The notes beneath the pieces were generated by a model. It had not been told where the DNA came from. It searched no databases and saw nothing but the letters and a program-made list of their open reading frames with translations. 64,000 nt of DNA from Apostichopus japonicus (lineage: Eukaryota > Echinodermata > Holothuroidea > Aspidochirotida > Stichopodidae): NCBI RefSeq assembly GCF_037975245.1, contig NC_092569.1, positions 22,164,168 through 22,228,167 of the forward strand, given 5' to 3'. Of this stretch, positions 1 through 13,062 are shown one piece after another. The position numbers were made by a program, and so were the translations under genes. The number at the start of each line of letters is the position of its first letter. Positions within the stretch are counted from its first letter, which is position 1.

Positions 1-6
1 TTGTAG

Positions 7-2389
7 ATTTTGCAAGACTTTGAGCAGATGTATGGAGATCAGGTCGCCAATAACTTTTTGATGAAATGAGAGGGTACATTCCCGCTTCATTTGGAAGTAC
101 ATAGTATGTACTCACCAACTCAGCTCTGCGGGACCTTCGGTTTGAATTTGAAGAAACAGAAAAGTCTGAGGGTATGTTTCAAAAAAGTGCTAACATTTTG
201 TAGTCATGTGACTCTCATTGTGCAAGTTCAGTCAAGTTTTCTGTAGTGAATATTTGGTGTGTTAGCTCTTTAAAAGACTGCTATAGGTGAAATCATGTAC
301 AGAAAAGTGGCAATGCTGTTAACAGTTTGTCTGGTACCCAACTTTCTTTAAACATACATGGAAGAAATGAATGAAAGTGATTAAACTAAAACTGAATTAC
401 ATTCCAATCTAGATTTTGAAGAAGACTTAAGTTCTGACACCATAGAAGCTGGTGGGTGCTTATGTGATTGGTGGGCATCTACCTGTCTAACAATAGTTCA
501 TTAAGTGGTATTATCTCCTGCAGTCTTATGTGAATTTTCAAGTACTGGAGCTAACTTGGCTAAACTGATCCATGGGAGGGGACCCATCACGAATGTATCC
601 AAAAATTGAGGTCAAAGATCATTTAAGTGTCAATTCAGGCTGCAGCGTGTGAATCAAAAATAGCCAGATCATTATCAGATTGCTCGCAAATTGTTGAAAT
701 CAGTGGATTAAAACTTGTATCCAGATTTCAGATCAAAGGTTATAACTATTGGGTCTAAATTTGTAGCCAGTTCTTAGGCCCATTCACTAAAATTGATTAA
801 GCTGGCAATCCTGTTCACTTTTGCTTTAATTCCAGCTGTGGAGTAAGGGTAAACTGAAGGAAATTTGTTTCTTGAGCCACGTACTGTTAAAGCGCTGTGG
901 GTGGAGGGGTGTGTTATTATTCTAGAAACATTCTAGAACCAATGTTGTAAGTCTGGTGGTGTAGGGTTGTACCTGTATAGCCACTTGCTTGGTTCATTCA
1001 TTGATACGAGTTACTGTACCACTTGATGCCTTAGTTTCCTCCATCCAACAGTGTATTCAATAAGCAAAAGTATTAATTTCCTGGCCTAACCAATTTCAAT
1101 TATAGAAGAATCCCAGAAATCCTTCAGTCTTCCACCATATTTATTTTAGTGACTTTGAAAAGACCTATGACTGTGAAATTGACATAGGCCTATGTAATTG
1201 GGTTCAGTGGACATAAAAGTATATCAGAATGTTTTTTTTTTTTTTTTTGGCATGCAGTGCCTATGTGTAATTTGTATATTGCAATTTCTAGAGCAAGTAG
1301 TAGGAACAAACAATTACTAACTGACACGTCACACTATTTTGTTGACATATACATCTGTTTTGTTGAGATATGTAATCTGTTTTTATGTTTTTCATTATTA
1401 AGAAACTTTTCATTTTCTTCTTTAGAACATGCATCCAGGTACGGTCTCTTTGCATTGGTTCACCTATTGCCATCTTTCAACACAAGGAAAAGTAGAAAAT
1501 GCAGTCGAGATGACAATGTCCGTTACTTCATCGCCTGGCAACCAGTAAGTTGTTTTGTGTGTTGAGTGGGAAAGATCTGCCAAAATTCATGCAGAGTGAT
1601 CAATCTTTAACCATTTGAGCCTAGGGGATATTGGTACTGACATTCTGTCCTCTAGGCCTCAGCCCCTTGGCTCAATCTGTGCTGGGCGGTCCAGGTAGGT
1701 GCTCTTATTAAATGTGTCTTTCCTTCAGGAGATAAGAGTCAACCACATAAAACTATCTGATCCAGATGTGGGTTAATGTAGACTATTCTGTACCTGAGCC
1801 AGATAATCCTGTATTATATATCAAGTTATATTTGCATATTTTTGTAGCTGGTTAGTTATTAATATGGATTTTATATTTGGTTAAAATATGGCACAAGCCA
1901 GGCAGCAGTTCAAGCAAGATACATAATAGTACGGTTAGTGATGCAAGCAGGATGTGAAGTAATTGTCAGCTGGACTAGTTGAAGTTTTCAGAGGTTACTA
2001 GAGAAATCGGCACTATTTTGGAAATTAATGCATGAATTAATTTCCTTTCTTCTTAGATCGGAACAAATGTGGAAGAATATGCAAAGAAAAGCCAACTCAG
2101 CCGAAAACAGCCACACCTCTTGGCCATTGGAAGCAATGTGACTGACTTGCAGCAGTTTTTTGTAGTTCTGGATGGAGTTGCCCTACCTGTTTCCAGGCAA
2201 GCATGTGGAATTGTAGCAGCTACAGATATTCTAATGAAAGTTCATTATGTTTTTATTGTAGCATATGCGGTGCAGCTCACAGATTTCTACACCTTTATCC
2301 AAACTGTGGTGTATGGCATACCTCCATCAGGTCAAAAGATAAGTAATCGTGTTAAGGAGATAAGGATTGCTTTGCAAAATGTGGAGTAG
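7..2389 (+). pseudogene. 3' part of an uncharacterised multicopy family gene, probably a pseudogene
   Basis: Three coding blocks can be followed. Block 1 (7-171) reads ILQDFEQMYGDQVANNFL then hits TGA at 67-69, where a tryptophan (TGG) would be expected; it ends at a GT donor at 172. A later exon (1426-1544) has an AG acceptor at 1424-1425 and a GTAAGT donor, and contains RYFIAWQP. The last exon (2057-2389) follows TTCTTCTTAG, joins in phase 0, and ends in TAG after about 110 codons, with HLLAIGSN, VVLDGVALP and YTFIQTVVYGIP. From memory the wording resembles the C-terminal half of SAM-domain-like (SAMD3-like) uncharacterised proteins that occur in many copies in fish and invertebrates. I could not place the exon needed between 172 and 1425 (its length must be 1 mod 3). 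The stop, and the missing 5' part beyond the window, argue for a decayed copy. A sequencing error at 67-69 is the alternative. No function is assigned. Confidence 0.45.
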
Positions 2390-3689
2390 AGACTGTTCAC
2401 AGTTTAGTTTAAAAGCATAAAGGAAAGTTTTTTGAAAGCATGTCTGAAAATTTATTCGTTTTAATTACAAGCATTAATCTCTTTCATGATTTCTCATAAC
2501 GTTTCTTAAGTAAGTTGCAATGGCCATTTTGTAGTAGAAAAACATGCCGTATGTTTTATCTTTGGGATCAGTGTTTCAATTCTTGTAATCCTTTAGAGCT
2601 TAGTATGTAGCTATTATATAAAGTGTAGTTGGATTTTTGACATTAACAGAATTATAAGGCCTACAACACAGGGTAAACAAATACAAAACTGACCACTACA
2701 CAACTTAGACCCACATATATCTCTAAAATCATCTCCAGATGAACCTGGTTGTGATGGATAAATCAAGTTTTGACCAGTTATTCAGGTTGTACAGTTGATA
2801 ATTTAAGTTGCTTATAAACATGGGAGGGATACTGCTTGCACCAGATCTCAGCCACAGCCACTCATATGAATTACTCATTAATAATTAATGACTCACAATA
2901 TGTCAGGCACTTGCTCGCCCTTGGGAGCGTAGGTTTATCTAACTTAGTCTTGATTGGGTGTTGTCACTGTTACTTTTATCTTGTTTTAAAACATTCATTC
3001 AGACTGTTAGAGGATATTCAGTGTTTCAGTTTATTTTTGACCCATTTGGGGATCAAGTTGGTGTTATTTTCATTTGACTTCATGAAAAGAGTGGAGTGAA
3101 TAAGTTTGAAGATGTTGTTCAAATATGAGACCATGGAAACTCAACCTCATTGGGTAGTAAAAAATGGTTTGTTTATTTATTTAATTTTTGTCCAATCTGA
3201 GATCTTATCCAGTTGGAATCTGGATTTTACTGGATTTTAGGGGTGCATAGTCCCATCTACTGTCAATATCACTCAGTACTAATACAGTAAATTAATATCA
3301 TGTTTTAACTTAGTAACATCCATGGCTAAATGTAAACATAAAGTTAGGCTAGAACACTATGCATGGATATACTCTAGCACTTCTGGTCAACAGCCTTAAA
3401 TTTTTATAGTAAACAAAGGGCTTAGCTGACATACTTAAGTTAATCTGTCTACACAATATGGTTTAAGGCTAACTCATGATTTTTTATTTCTCAAGTACAG
3501 GAAGCAATAAAAGAAAGAAAGAAAAGAAATGTGTTCCCTTTTGTTTCAGCAGGAGATGCTGTGTTTTGACCTACCCTTTACATTCCATATTTTGCAAGTG
3601 ATACAGATTCTGAGTCTACAGTTAGTGGTGCTCTGTACACCCTAATACTGACCTAAGGACTTGCACTTACAGGTGCCTACTTTGCTCTT

Positions 3690-3873
3690 TCCAGTGCTGG
3701 TGGTAGCACTTAAAGTGCGGGACTGTTGCAGCACTTTTCAGGTGCTGGTATAGTTAGCACCATTGAGAGTGTTATTTATAGCACTTAGGGTGCTGTCCCT
3801 CTCAGGGCTCTTGGAAAGTGCTGTAAAATAGCACTCTATGTGCTGTTTTCAGCACTTTGGTTTTTAGAGTGTA
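3690..3873. repeat. Patch of repeated AGTGCT/AGCACT words (left copy)
   Basis: Within about 180 bases the words AGTGCT, GGTGCT and their complements AGCACT, AGCACC occur more than ten times in both orientations, ending in TTTTTAGAGTGTAAC. Such mixed-orientation subrepeats can form many small hairpins and are seen in subterminal regions of some DNA transposons. I see no flanking target-site duplication, so the element type is open. Confidence 0.5.
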
Positions 3874-4984
3874 ACTATTCATCAGCTGCAAAACAATTAA
3901 GCATCATCTGAGTTAAACTGAACAAAAAACTGCAAGAAAAACAGGGCAGTCCTTTTAGAGAAACTATAATGTCTCCATTGACATGGACTATAGCAACTGT
4001 ACAATTGTAAGGTTAAGCCTGAAACTTAATCAAACGGACAACATATTCATCGTTATCTGTCACATTATCGACAACCAAGATAGCTACCAGATTTTACCAC
4101 ACAAAAGTTACACATGCATGCAAGCAAAACAATAAACTAAAAACACAGAAATTGTACAATAGAGCAATCGATTCAAAATTATATAGTCATACTTCGAATA
4201 ATGGATAATTCCCTTTCAGTTTGGGAAACATATCTGAACAGAACTATAACAATGAAAATAATTATCACCAATTTGTTGGCGCGATCGAACATGAAAGGAA
4301 AATGAAATGGTGCTCACTCAATAATCCATATGGCACTTTGTAACGTTTCGCAGTGTCGCATATGTCAGCGCATGGCATGATAAAGGCATGATAAAGGAAG
4401 AAGTGGCCAGGGCTACAACCCCCCCCCCCCCCCTTTACCTCTTTCCCAGGAGTCAAGTACGCTGCCCGGTAAAGTATTGGATAACGTATGCCATACCCCT
4501 TTCATAATATTACCAAGGAAGACTAAAGCTAATCAAAAGGTACCCGGTGACTAAATTTTCCCAGGTTTCTTGACTCCTCTCTGAGTTTTAATGACTTTCT
4601 ATATATGAAAAAATGTGTAATTTCGTTATAGCATTAAAAGAATTAATAACATATAAAACTGCAAAAGAAATAGCAACGACGTATCCAGATACCAAAACTT
4701 TTTACACAACGGCCAATTTAAGCTTACAACCTAAACGAGAACACATATGTTTATGTGATAATCAGTACATCTCCTGACAATGACCCCCAATAATGAAAAT
4801 GATTTGTAAACACCATAAAATATGAACGAATCGTCTTGATTACCTCGACATGACAGTGCGTTCACATATAACACCATATAAAGGTTAATAATGAAAATCT
4901 AGTCCATTCTGCTTAATATTAAAAAAAAAAGGAATATTTTTTGTGTTAAACTCACTCAATGTGAGAGCTTTTCATTTTTCCTAG

Positions 4985-5076
4985 CGCGTTATTAAGTGGC
5001 TTGTTCGTTATTAAGTGGCGTTATTAAGCGCGTTATTAAGTGGCGCGTTATTAAGTGGCTTATTAAGTGGCTTGTT
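4985..5076. repeat. Short tandem array of TTATTAAGTGGC-type units (left copy)
   Basis: Six copies of TTATTAAG followed by TGGC, TGGCGCG or CGCG stand in about 90 bases, with irregular unit lengths (about 12-18). The small open frame across it (ALLSALLSGALLSG...) is only a reading of the repeat. Confidence 0.7.
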
Positions 5077-5117
5077 CTCTTCAGTTTATGTTTATGACAC
5101 ATATTCATTTTATGACA

Positions 5118-5471
5118 GAATGACCATAAATTTGCATTTTATTCACCCGATACACATAGAGAACACAGTTACTTCGGTAAATCTTACAGTTTTGTACCAC
5201 AGTAAAAACTGGATCGTGCTATAATTCGGTAGCATATGCTATTAGGATTACAGTAAGAACTGAGGATATGTCTTATTCCAACAAATCCAGTTGTTTGGGA
5301 TTTGCTGGAATTACAAATATCTTCAGCTCTTACTCTAAACTTAATAGCACATGCTACCGATTTATCAGATTTGTAAGCAAGATCCAGTATTTACTGTGGT
5401 GCACAACTTTAAGATGCACAGTAGTTACTGTAATCTCTGTGTACATTGGCTGAGAATGACCATAATTTTGC
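5118..5471. repeat. Foldback palindrome flanked by an 18-bp direct repeat (left copy)
   Basis: The two halves pair around a centre near 5298. TTCGGTAGCATATGCTATTA on the left matches the complement of the stretch near 5342-5362, and the ACCACAGTAAAAACTGGATC stretch matches the complement near 5383-5402. Pairing can be followed imperfectly over about 120-150 bases per arm, at roughly 75-80 percent by eye. The hairpin is bracketed by near-identical direct repeats, GAATGACCATAAATTTGC (5118-5135) and GAATGACCATAATTTTGC (5454-5471). This looks like a foldback or MITE-type insertion; the family is unknown. Confidence 0.55.
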
Positions 5472-5865
5472 TTTCCATCAGTTAATTTTTGTCGATAAAT
5501 GTCTCGCTATATTCGTCGCTATCAAATGGAGACACAAACCCAAATATCAGCAATGATCTGTGAGATTGAGATAACTGCCATAAACAACTTCCCTGAACAG
5601 TTTTAAAAGAAATCTTTAATTCCATTTGGGAGATATCATAGAGTTAATGTTTCCTCACACATAATGCTAAAGACTTCATTAGGTCTAAATATGACATTAT
5701 CTAGCCACACGTGTTTCAATTCTTTATGTTTATCTCTGGTTATTACAATGTTTATTTTCTGTAATGGAGATGGGGGTTTTGAAAATGCTGAATCTACAAT
5801 ATTTAACATCTTATTATATATGACCTAGTGATGGCATTGGTTTTGGTTCCGACCCTTCCCATTTT

Positions 5866-6190
5866 GGTGGACTTGTGGACTTGTTATCTAAGGATTACAG
5901 GTTCGAGCCCTGGCCAGATCAATGCGTTGTGTCCTTGGGCAAGGCACTTTATCTCCATTGCCTCTCTTCACCCAGGTGTATAAATGGGGACTTGCGAGGT
6001 GACTTGTAAATATAGTTGCGTGCGCCGGTTTGTGGCTGCACCCTATGGGAAGTCCCAATGGGGACACGTGGCTGTGGTGCACTGTGGTTCCCCAGGAGAG
6101 ATTGTTTGAATTGTGCACACTTTGGTATGTACTGTACTGTAGGTGTGACAAGTTACCAATGACCAGGGTTAAGTTGCACATCCGGGACAG
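5866..6190 (+). mobile_element. tRNA-derived SINE-like element, 3' end diverged (left copy)
   Basis: It contains a pol III B-box-like word GGTTCGAGCCC at 5900-5910. This is followed by GTGTCCTTGGGCAAGGCACT and CACCCAGGTGTATAAATGGG, the same central block found in the two clearer SINEs at 49969 and 60463. The 3' half differs from those elements and lacks their ATT tail, so this is either a related family or an old composite copy. Ends are approximate. Confidence 0.55.
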
Positions 6191-6986
6191 CAAGTTAATC
6201 AAGAATCAAAAATTGTAACCTTGAAATATTGTAAAGGAAGGAGGGGGGAAAATTGACAGGTTTCATCATCTTTTGATCATTTTGTAAACATAGGTTTACA
6301 AAACTGACAGCTCCAGACACTATATTTCTAAACTAAGGATATCTCCAAAACGGAATAAGATATGTAATCGCTGTTTTGAGTAATGTTTCCCACAAAGCTC
6401 TTTGTCATATAGTAAGCTAAAGATGGCTGGGTTTGGTTTACCTTTTAGAATGGCTTTATTAATCAATTAGTCAGCAATTACTCAAATGTAGATGTTAGCA
6501 GGATACTTATAAGGTTTGATTTGATAGGAAAGAAACAGAATAGGATGCTGGATTTTATGAAAGAGGAGTTGAAGTCCTGGGGTCTTCTTCCCTCCTACCC
6601 TCCCCCAAACAAAAAGAACTGACATTTTAGACGCAATATAATGCATTTGAATCTTTGCAGAGTACACAATTTTAATATTTTATTATTTTCTTTGTATTAT
6701 TTATTCGTAATACATGTAGTGGGTCCGCAAATGCATTTTTTTTCAATTGTGCCTTTGAAATTCATATTTGTGATATAGACAGTCATTGTTAGTTATGAAT
6801 TATAAATTCGATCATAATTACTACTAGAATTAATTGTAAAGGAAATAACATGCAATATACGGATAATGAATTGAATACGGTAAGATGACCTCTTTCGACC
6901 CGATAGCATTAAAGAAATATTCCCATGACTGAAGGTGGTTGCTTATAAAAAATAACTGGTAAATGTATGCATCTTTAGGTCTTGGT

Positions 6987-7590
6987 CAGTGGTGGACTGG
7001 TCACATGGGCATTTGGGCAATACCCGGTGGGCCGGTGGGCTGGGGAGCCTGGTAAAATTACAGCCCATTTTCACAGTAGTTAATAGAATACAGACGCGCT
7101 GTGTAGAAATATATTTTTAACTGTGGGAATCAGCTCATAAAATCACCATGTTAGTTAGTCTGTTAGTTCGTAACAAAAGAACGCTATTGTTGCTATTGGC
7201 AACCGTCAGTGCTAATGGATTTTATTTAGGTGTTTTTTTCTTCTCTTTTCAAGCATGTTGTCACACAATGCTTGAAAAACTAAATAAAGTCCATTCTAAA
7301 ACATATATTTTTGTCTATTTTTGATTACGTTTTTAACTTTCCTCAGTTCAATCAAGTGTTGCTTCTGGAAAATTACTTTGGGGTCATTTTTAAAGGTTTA
7401 TTGCAACCTACAAAATTGAGAAATATAGCACCATTTTCTTAACTCAAATAATCTCAATGGGGAAGGGACACCCCATACCCTTAGACCCCTCCTCCAGGAC
7501 GGCGATCACTATGTAAGTAGCATATCAATGAATAATGGGCCGGTCTAGGTGGAAAATGCCCGGGCCGGTTTTATGACCCATCCGCCCCTG
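6987..7590. mobile_element. Non-autonomous hAT-like transposon, 604 bp (left copy)
   Basis: It begins CAGTGGTGGACTGG and ends CATCCGCCCCTG. Perfect 8-bp direct repeats GTCTTGGT flank it (6979-6986 and 7591-7598). An 8-bp target duplication with CAG...CTG ends is the hallmark of the hAT superfamily. There is no transposase frame inside. The interior has CCGGTGGGCCGG near the left end and GGGCCGGT near the right. Confidence 0.85.
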
Positions 7591-9234
7591 GTCTTGGTGA
7601 TTTGTCATACAAACCTGATACATTGAGAATGTGTGCCTAGCTTCCAAAGTTCTTTTGACTTAAAATATTATATCAAACATGCAATATTTTTGTAGATATT
7701 ATATGTTTTGCTCAGTGTAATAAATGAGTTAGATATTAGACAAAGAAAAGGTTTTTTTTAGCTGAATTGCCGTGATAACGTCATTCAATTTACAGATGTC
7801 AAAATATCACCAAAGTTTGAAGGAATATATATCTTCTCCACACATACTATTGCAAGGGCTGCTATGTAACATGTGATCTATTTAACATTTAACGTCTACG
7901 TTTGCACGAAGTGGTATACTCTACAAGTAAATACTAATATTACAGCTGATATGATTTGCCTTTCATTTATTTTTCTGAACATATCTAAGAAAATATACAA
8001 ATTAATATAATGATGAATAGGTATCATTGTCTAGGGTTGTGAAAGGCAGACAAATATTTATACATTAAAACACCAAGACATATTTTTACCATCATGCGAA
8101 CAAGGAAAAAGTCTTCAAAGATTATTTAGTATGGAAGACAATAAACCAGTACCTGTGCACTATATACAAAATCTCATAAGGCTAAAAAAAAAAAAATAGT
8201 AGACATATTCCCACTTTCATTGAGTGTAAGTTTCAATCTGTACTTTATTAGCAGTATTTGTTATATATCATCATCACAGATAAACAATAACTGTCATATA
8301 ACTATCTTTAAGTAAGATATATCTAGATAGGCATATGATACAGTCCATATCTGAGTTATATGTATGGGGATATGCGTAAAGTCCAAACACCCAGATAGAA
8401 ACGTTTTGCTCTTAATCCATAATTTGCCTCAGTTTAGAGTGGCTTAGAGTCCAAAGTCCAGGATATGTTCTCTATACAAGTATTTTACTCTGATGAGTAT
8501 GTTTCTGGAGGGTTGTGGCTGAGTCCTTAGGTAAACTCTGTCGCCGTTAACCGCTGGTTTAATGAACACTGAAGGTCCACCTCCTCCCACATCCAACCAC
8601 AACCACCTCCCCCCACCCCCTCTCCAAAGACAAAACAATACAAAGGAAAAAGGTATTTCTAAAGTTTGATCCCATCACCTTGTGGCAGGATATTTGGTAA
8701 GTTTCAAATGATAATCATAAGATGATGATGGTAAGTAATGTTTATGATTTAAGTATCTCATATTCATTTGTCTTCAAGATTAATGGATGTATAAATAGCC
8801 TTTGACATTGTCAATGAGTAGCCAAGTACTAGATTAATAAGTTGATGAAGTTAACGTTTCTTGACTAAATCCAGTCTCGGTTTAACTAAAATGCCGATTT
8901 TCAGTCATTACTTATAGGGTCTAAAAGCCTCCAAACTAAGATCAGAGTATTGTAATGACTCCAGGTCTACGTTTTTAGATGGGTACACGATTTAAGTTCT
9001 GAAAGACTACCCTCATCTCCGGTAGACTTTCACGTTCGTACCTCTAGTGACGTACTCAGAACCCCACACCTGTTTCAGGAAATCATCTGTTATTATTCCG
9101 TCCTATGTAAAGGGCTATATATAACTTACATATCGAGTGTTAACTAAATCAAAGGTGCACATGGTGTCAGTACGTTTGTTTGGGGCAATGAAACAGAAGC
9201 CGTCGTTAAGTAAGGGTTAATACAAATGCTGTGT

Positions 9235-9425
9235 TCAGTCTTCTCGCGCAATAAATCTGACACGGTAAGGCAGTGGTATTCTCGCTAAACCAGTCCGTGC
9301 CTCATTGATGCTTGGAATTGGAGATCCGTCTTCTGGTAACTCAAACCGAAATTGATGAAGCAGTCGGGACAACCAGATGAAAAGTTCAACTTTGGCGAGT
9401 TGTTCACCTAGACAAACTCTCTTTC
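9235..9425 (-). pseudogene. Orphan copy of the cytochrome P450 terminal exon
   Basis: Read on the minus strand, this 191-bp block follows a CTTTCTACAG acceptor and encodes KRVCLGEQLA, the haem-binding cysteine segment, through to LPYRVRFIARED and a TGA stop. It looks identical to the exon at 18608-18798. No other P450 exon lies between it and the right copy, so by itself it is only the end of a gene. It could be dead, or it could serve as an alternative last exon spliced from the upstream exon at 21874-22821, since the acceptor and phase are intact and the encoded peptide would be unchanged. Confidence 0.85.
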
Positions 9426-11233
9426 CTGTAGAAAGAACAAATTGTGGCGATAAAATACCAGAATTTACTCAAATGAGACTTCTTGGTAGGTAAAATAGGT
9501 TGTGTTTATGGAAAGTCTAGACAAGTCTAGTCAGAAAACGGAAAACCGATTTAAACGTAAAATTATGCTTGATAATATTGCATTGTTTTGAAATGTGGTT
9601 TAACCCTGCTTTGTGTAGCCTTGCGCTTTGGGACATTGTGTGGCGTTAGCTATAATAATTTTACAAATCAATGGATATATATCTATTTATCAATCTATGC
9701 CTCTATGCCTCTAGGCCTTTATGAATACAGGCAGTCTTTACAGGGACTCTTTAATTCAAAATGGATCATGTTTCAATACTAGTTTTCCAATTTTAAACCA
9801 AAATGTCATTCTTGATCACATTCGCAATATTTTGTTAATTTTTTATATCCGAATATTGATTTACGATAAAAATTTAGCTGCCCATTTTTCTAAAGACCGT
9901 TTAGTGAATAGAATTCAAGGTTTCATAATTTATTTTCCCTTTTCTGATTGCAACGGTACCGTTCTATTGAATCGTAGTCCCTTTTCAGTTGTACGTTATC
10001 TACTGCCATAATGAGCTATTCATTTCATCTTTGTGATATGTTTTGTATGATGTTACCAGCACGTCCAGAACAAAACATTGTTATTCACACTGGAGTCTGA
10101 CAACATTTAGATATCTTTATTACGAACTGATGACAGGGCACAAATGGCTACATTTGACAATCTGTTGAGCGCTTGAATGTATGAAGCACGAAGACTTGTG
10201 ACAATTACTAAGTTGATGTTGATATTAACTATCGTCCAATTATTGGATTAATTTTATCAGGTCACGAATAGTACGTAGATATAGAAATGTCACAATATGC
10301 ACCGTGGTATAGGTAGTAGAAGACGATGGGTGGGGTAGGGGAATACAGGGGGTCCGTGCCGCCCCCTCCCAGTCTAAAACCTCAAAAGCGTCCCATTTCA
10401 CAAAGTAGAAGAGAAACTTTTCTGTTAGTGAAAAAAGTGCATGTTATTCTTATCTTGTGTAATTAAAGGAGTTGTAAAGAATTTTTAAGACAACTGATGC
10501 AGCGGACATTTATTTTGTCTCGAAAAGCTTGGAGGTGAATAATGTGGTTTGCCGTGCACCTTAGATCAAAGTCATATGCCCAACTGATATCTGAGGTATG
10601 TGGAAAAAAAAGAGTACAATAAGACGTTACAGTGGGATACAGTTTTCCGAAAAGTAAGACATATGTTTACATGTTTGGGTCATGGGGAACTGAATTCGTA
10701 ACATTAGTTTGTAATTAGTAAAAGCGAAGAATCATTATCACGAATAATTCTGTAAGTCGAACTGGATTTTTTAAGTCTTTTCAAACCCATTATTTTACTG
10801 ATTGGATTTCCCCTACTTCTCCTCCCTTTTTTGTATTACTCCAAAGGATGATTGCTTCAACTCGTTTTGTTAATTAGCGAGTTAAATTCTCCAAATTCAT
10901 CATTTAAAATTGTTTCTTAAACAAAAAATAAGATTCAATAGTTCAAAGATCTTAATTGATTTCACAGATGTCAAAGAGTTATGTCAAATTAAGACACGAT
11001 AAATCTTACAGCGATACAATAACTTTCAAAATAGCTGCATTTTTATCACAGAACGCAAATATGAAATGTTTAAATAATAAAATACGGTTCAGGGCAGAAA
11101 GAAGCAAAAAATTAGAAAAAAAAATGTTAGCGTCAAAGTCCAAAACTTGTTGGAATAGGTGCAGATAACGTTATGTCTCGAACACTTCAAGACTGCTACG
11201 GTATGTGTGTAACCCTCGTCATATGTATTTCAT

Positions 11234-11240
11234 ATATATC

Positions 11241-11316
<76 letters not shown>

Positions 11317-11423
11317 ATATATATATATATAATATATATTATATATTTATATATATATATATAATATATATATATTTATATATATATATATATATATAAA
11401 TATGTATATATATATATATATAT

Positions 11424-11479
<56 letters not shown>

Positions 11480-11485
11480 TTATAT
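11234..11485. repeat. Long (AT)n tract (left copy)
   Basis: About 250 bases of almost pure AT dinucleotide with sparse interruptions (ATAA, ATTTATA, a short ACACACAC). The right copy has the same length and the same interruptions, which is unusual for so unstable a sequence. Confidence 0.95.
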
Positions 11486-13062
11486 ATGTGATGCATAGGC
11501 TAATCAATTATAACAAAACAATATGAAAAATCAAATTTTAGAAGAAAAATATAAAAATTATGATTATTTAATTGAATGAAAGCAGACGACAAATTAGAGA
11601 TGAAATAATTGATTTTAGAAGAAACATTCGTTTTTTTTTACAAATTTGGTAATGTGTATGAGTGTTTGGCTGGTCGGGGACTATACGAAACGTTAAAGTT
11701 ACTGTGCAGACAAGACAAGCACCAAAAGACAAAATATAATAAAACCAATGTTAAAATATTTCAGTAATTAAATAATTATAAAAAAAAGCATAAAGGAAAG
11801 TTTTTTGAAAGCATGTCTGAAAATTTATTCGTTTTAATTACAAGCATTAATCTCTTTCATGATTTCTCATAACGTTTCTTAAGTAAGTTGCAATGGCCAT
11901 TTTGTAGTAGAAAAACATGCCGTATGTTTTATCTTTGGGATCAGTGTTTCAATTCTTGTAATCCTTTAGAGCTTAGTATGTAGCTATTATATAAAGTGTA
12001 GTTGGATTTTTGACATTAACAGAATTATAAGGCCTACAACACAGGGTAAACAAATACAAAACTGACCACTACACAACTTAGACCCACATATATCTCTAAA
12101 ATCATCTCCAGATGAACCTGGTTGTGATGGATAAATCAAGTTTTGACCAGTTATTCAGGTTGTACAGTTGATAATTTAAGTTGCTTATAAACATGGGAGG
12201 GATACTGCTTGCACCAGATCTCAGCCACAGCCACTCATATGAATTACTCATTAATAATTAATGACTCACAATATGTCAGGCACTTGCTCGCCCTTGGGAG
12301 CGTAGGTTTATCTAACTTAGTCTTGATTGGGTGTTGTCACTGTTACTTTTATCTTGTTTTAAAACATTCATTCAGACTGTTAGAGGATATTCAGTGTTTC
12401 AGTTTATTTTTGACCCATTTGGGGATCAAGTTGGTGTTATTTTCATTTGACTTCATGAAAAGAGTGGAGTGAATAAGTTTGAAGATGTTGTTCAAATATG
12501 AGACCATGGAAACTCAACCTCATTGGGTAGTAAAAAATGGTTTGTTTATTTATTTAATTTTTGTCCAATCTGAGATCTTATCCAGTTGGAATCTGGATTT
12601 TACTGGATTTTAGGGGTGCATAGTCCCATCTACTGTCAATATCACTCAGTACTAATACAGTAAATTAATATCATGTTTTAACTTAGTAACATCCATGGCT
12701 AAATGTAAACATAAAGTTAGGCTAGAACACTATGCATGGATATACTCTAGCACTTCTGGTCAACAGCCTTAAATTTTTATAGTAAACAAAGGGCTTAGCT
12801 GACATACTTAAGTTAATCTGTCTACACAATATGGTTTAAGGCTAACTCATGATTTTTTATTTCTCAAGTACAGGAAGCAATAAAAGAAAGAAAGAAAAGA
12901 AATGTGTTCCCTTTTGTTTCAGCAGGAGATGCTGTGTTTTGACCTACCCTTTACATTCCATATTTTGCAAGTGATACAGATTCTGAGTCTACAGTTAGTG
13001 GTGCTCTGTACACCCTAATACTGACCTAAGGACTTGCACTTACAGGTGCCTACTTTGCTCTT

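Larger units (their letters stand above)
2411..11783. repeat. Left copy of a 9,373-bp tandem duplication
   Basis: The sequence from 2418 onward recurs 9,373 bases later. Every block I compared is letter-for-letter the same, and every landmark (open frames, poly-C run, AT tract, transposon ends) keeps exactly this offset, so there is no net indel. The copy starts with AAAAGCA (2411-2417), 22 bases after the stop of the upstream pseudogene. It contains a GTGCT-rich patch, a TTATTAAG tandem array, a foldback palindrome, a SINE-like element, a hAT-like element, an orphan P450 terminal exon and a long AT tract. The remaining open frames in it (all under about 105 codons, no recognisable motif) look like chance. 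Confidence 0.95.

Noticed and set aside
2836-3099. 87-codon frame and other duplicated small frames (2836, 4265, 5888, 9588, 9721, 10956 and their partners 9,373 bases on)
   Set aside because: They recur only because the whole 9.4-kb block is duplicated. None has a family motif, splice context or codon pattern suggesting a gene.
5900-5910. B-box words at 5900, about 50021 and 60512 as possible tRNA genes
   Set aside because: The surrounding sequence does not fold into a full tRNA with an acceptor stem, and the same block recurs with a long shared body and ATT tail, so these are SINEs.
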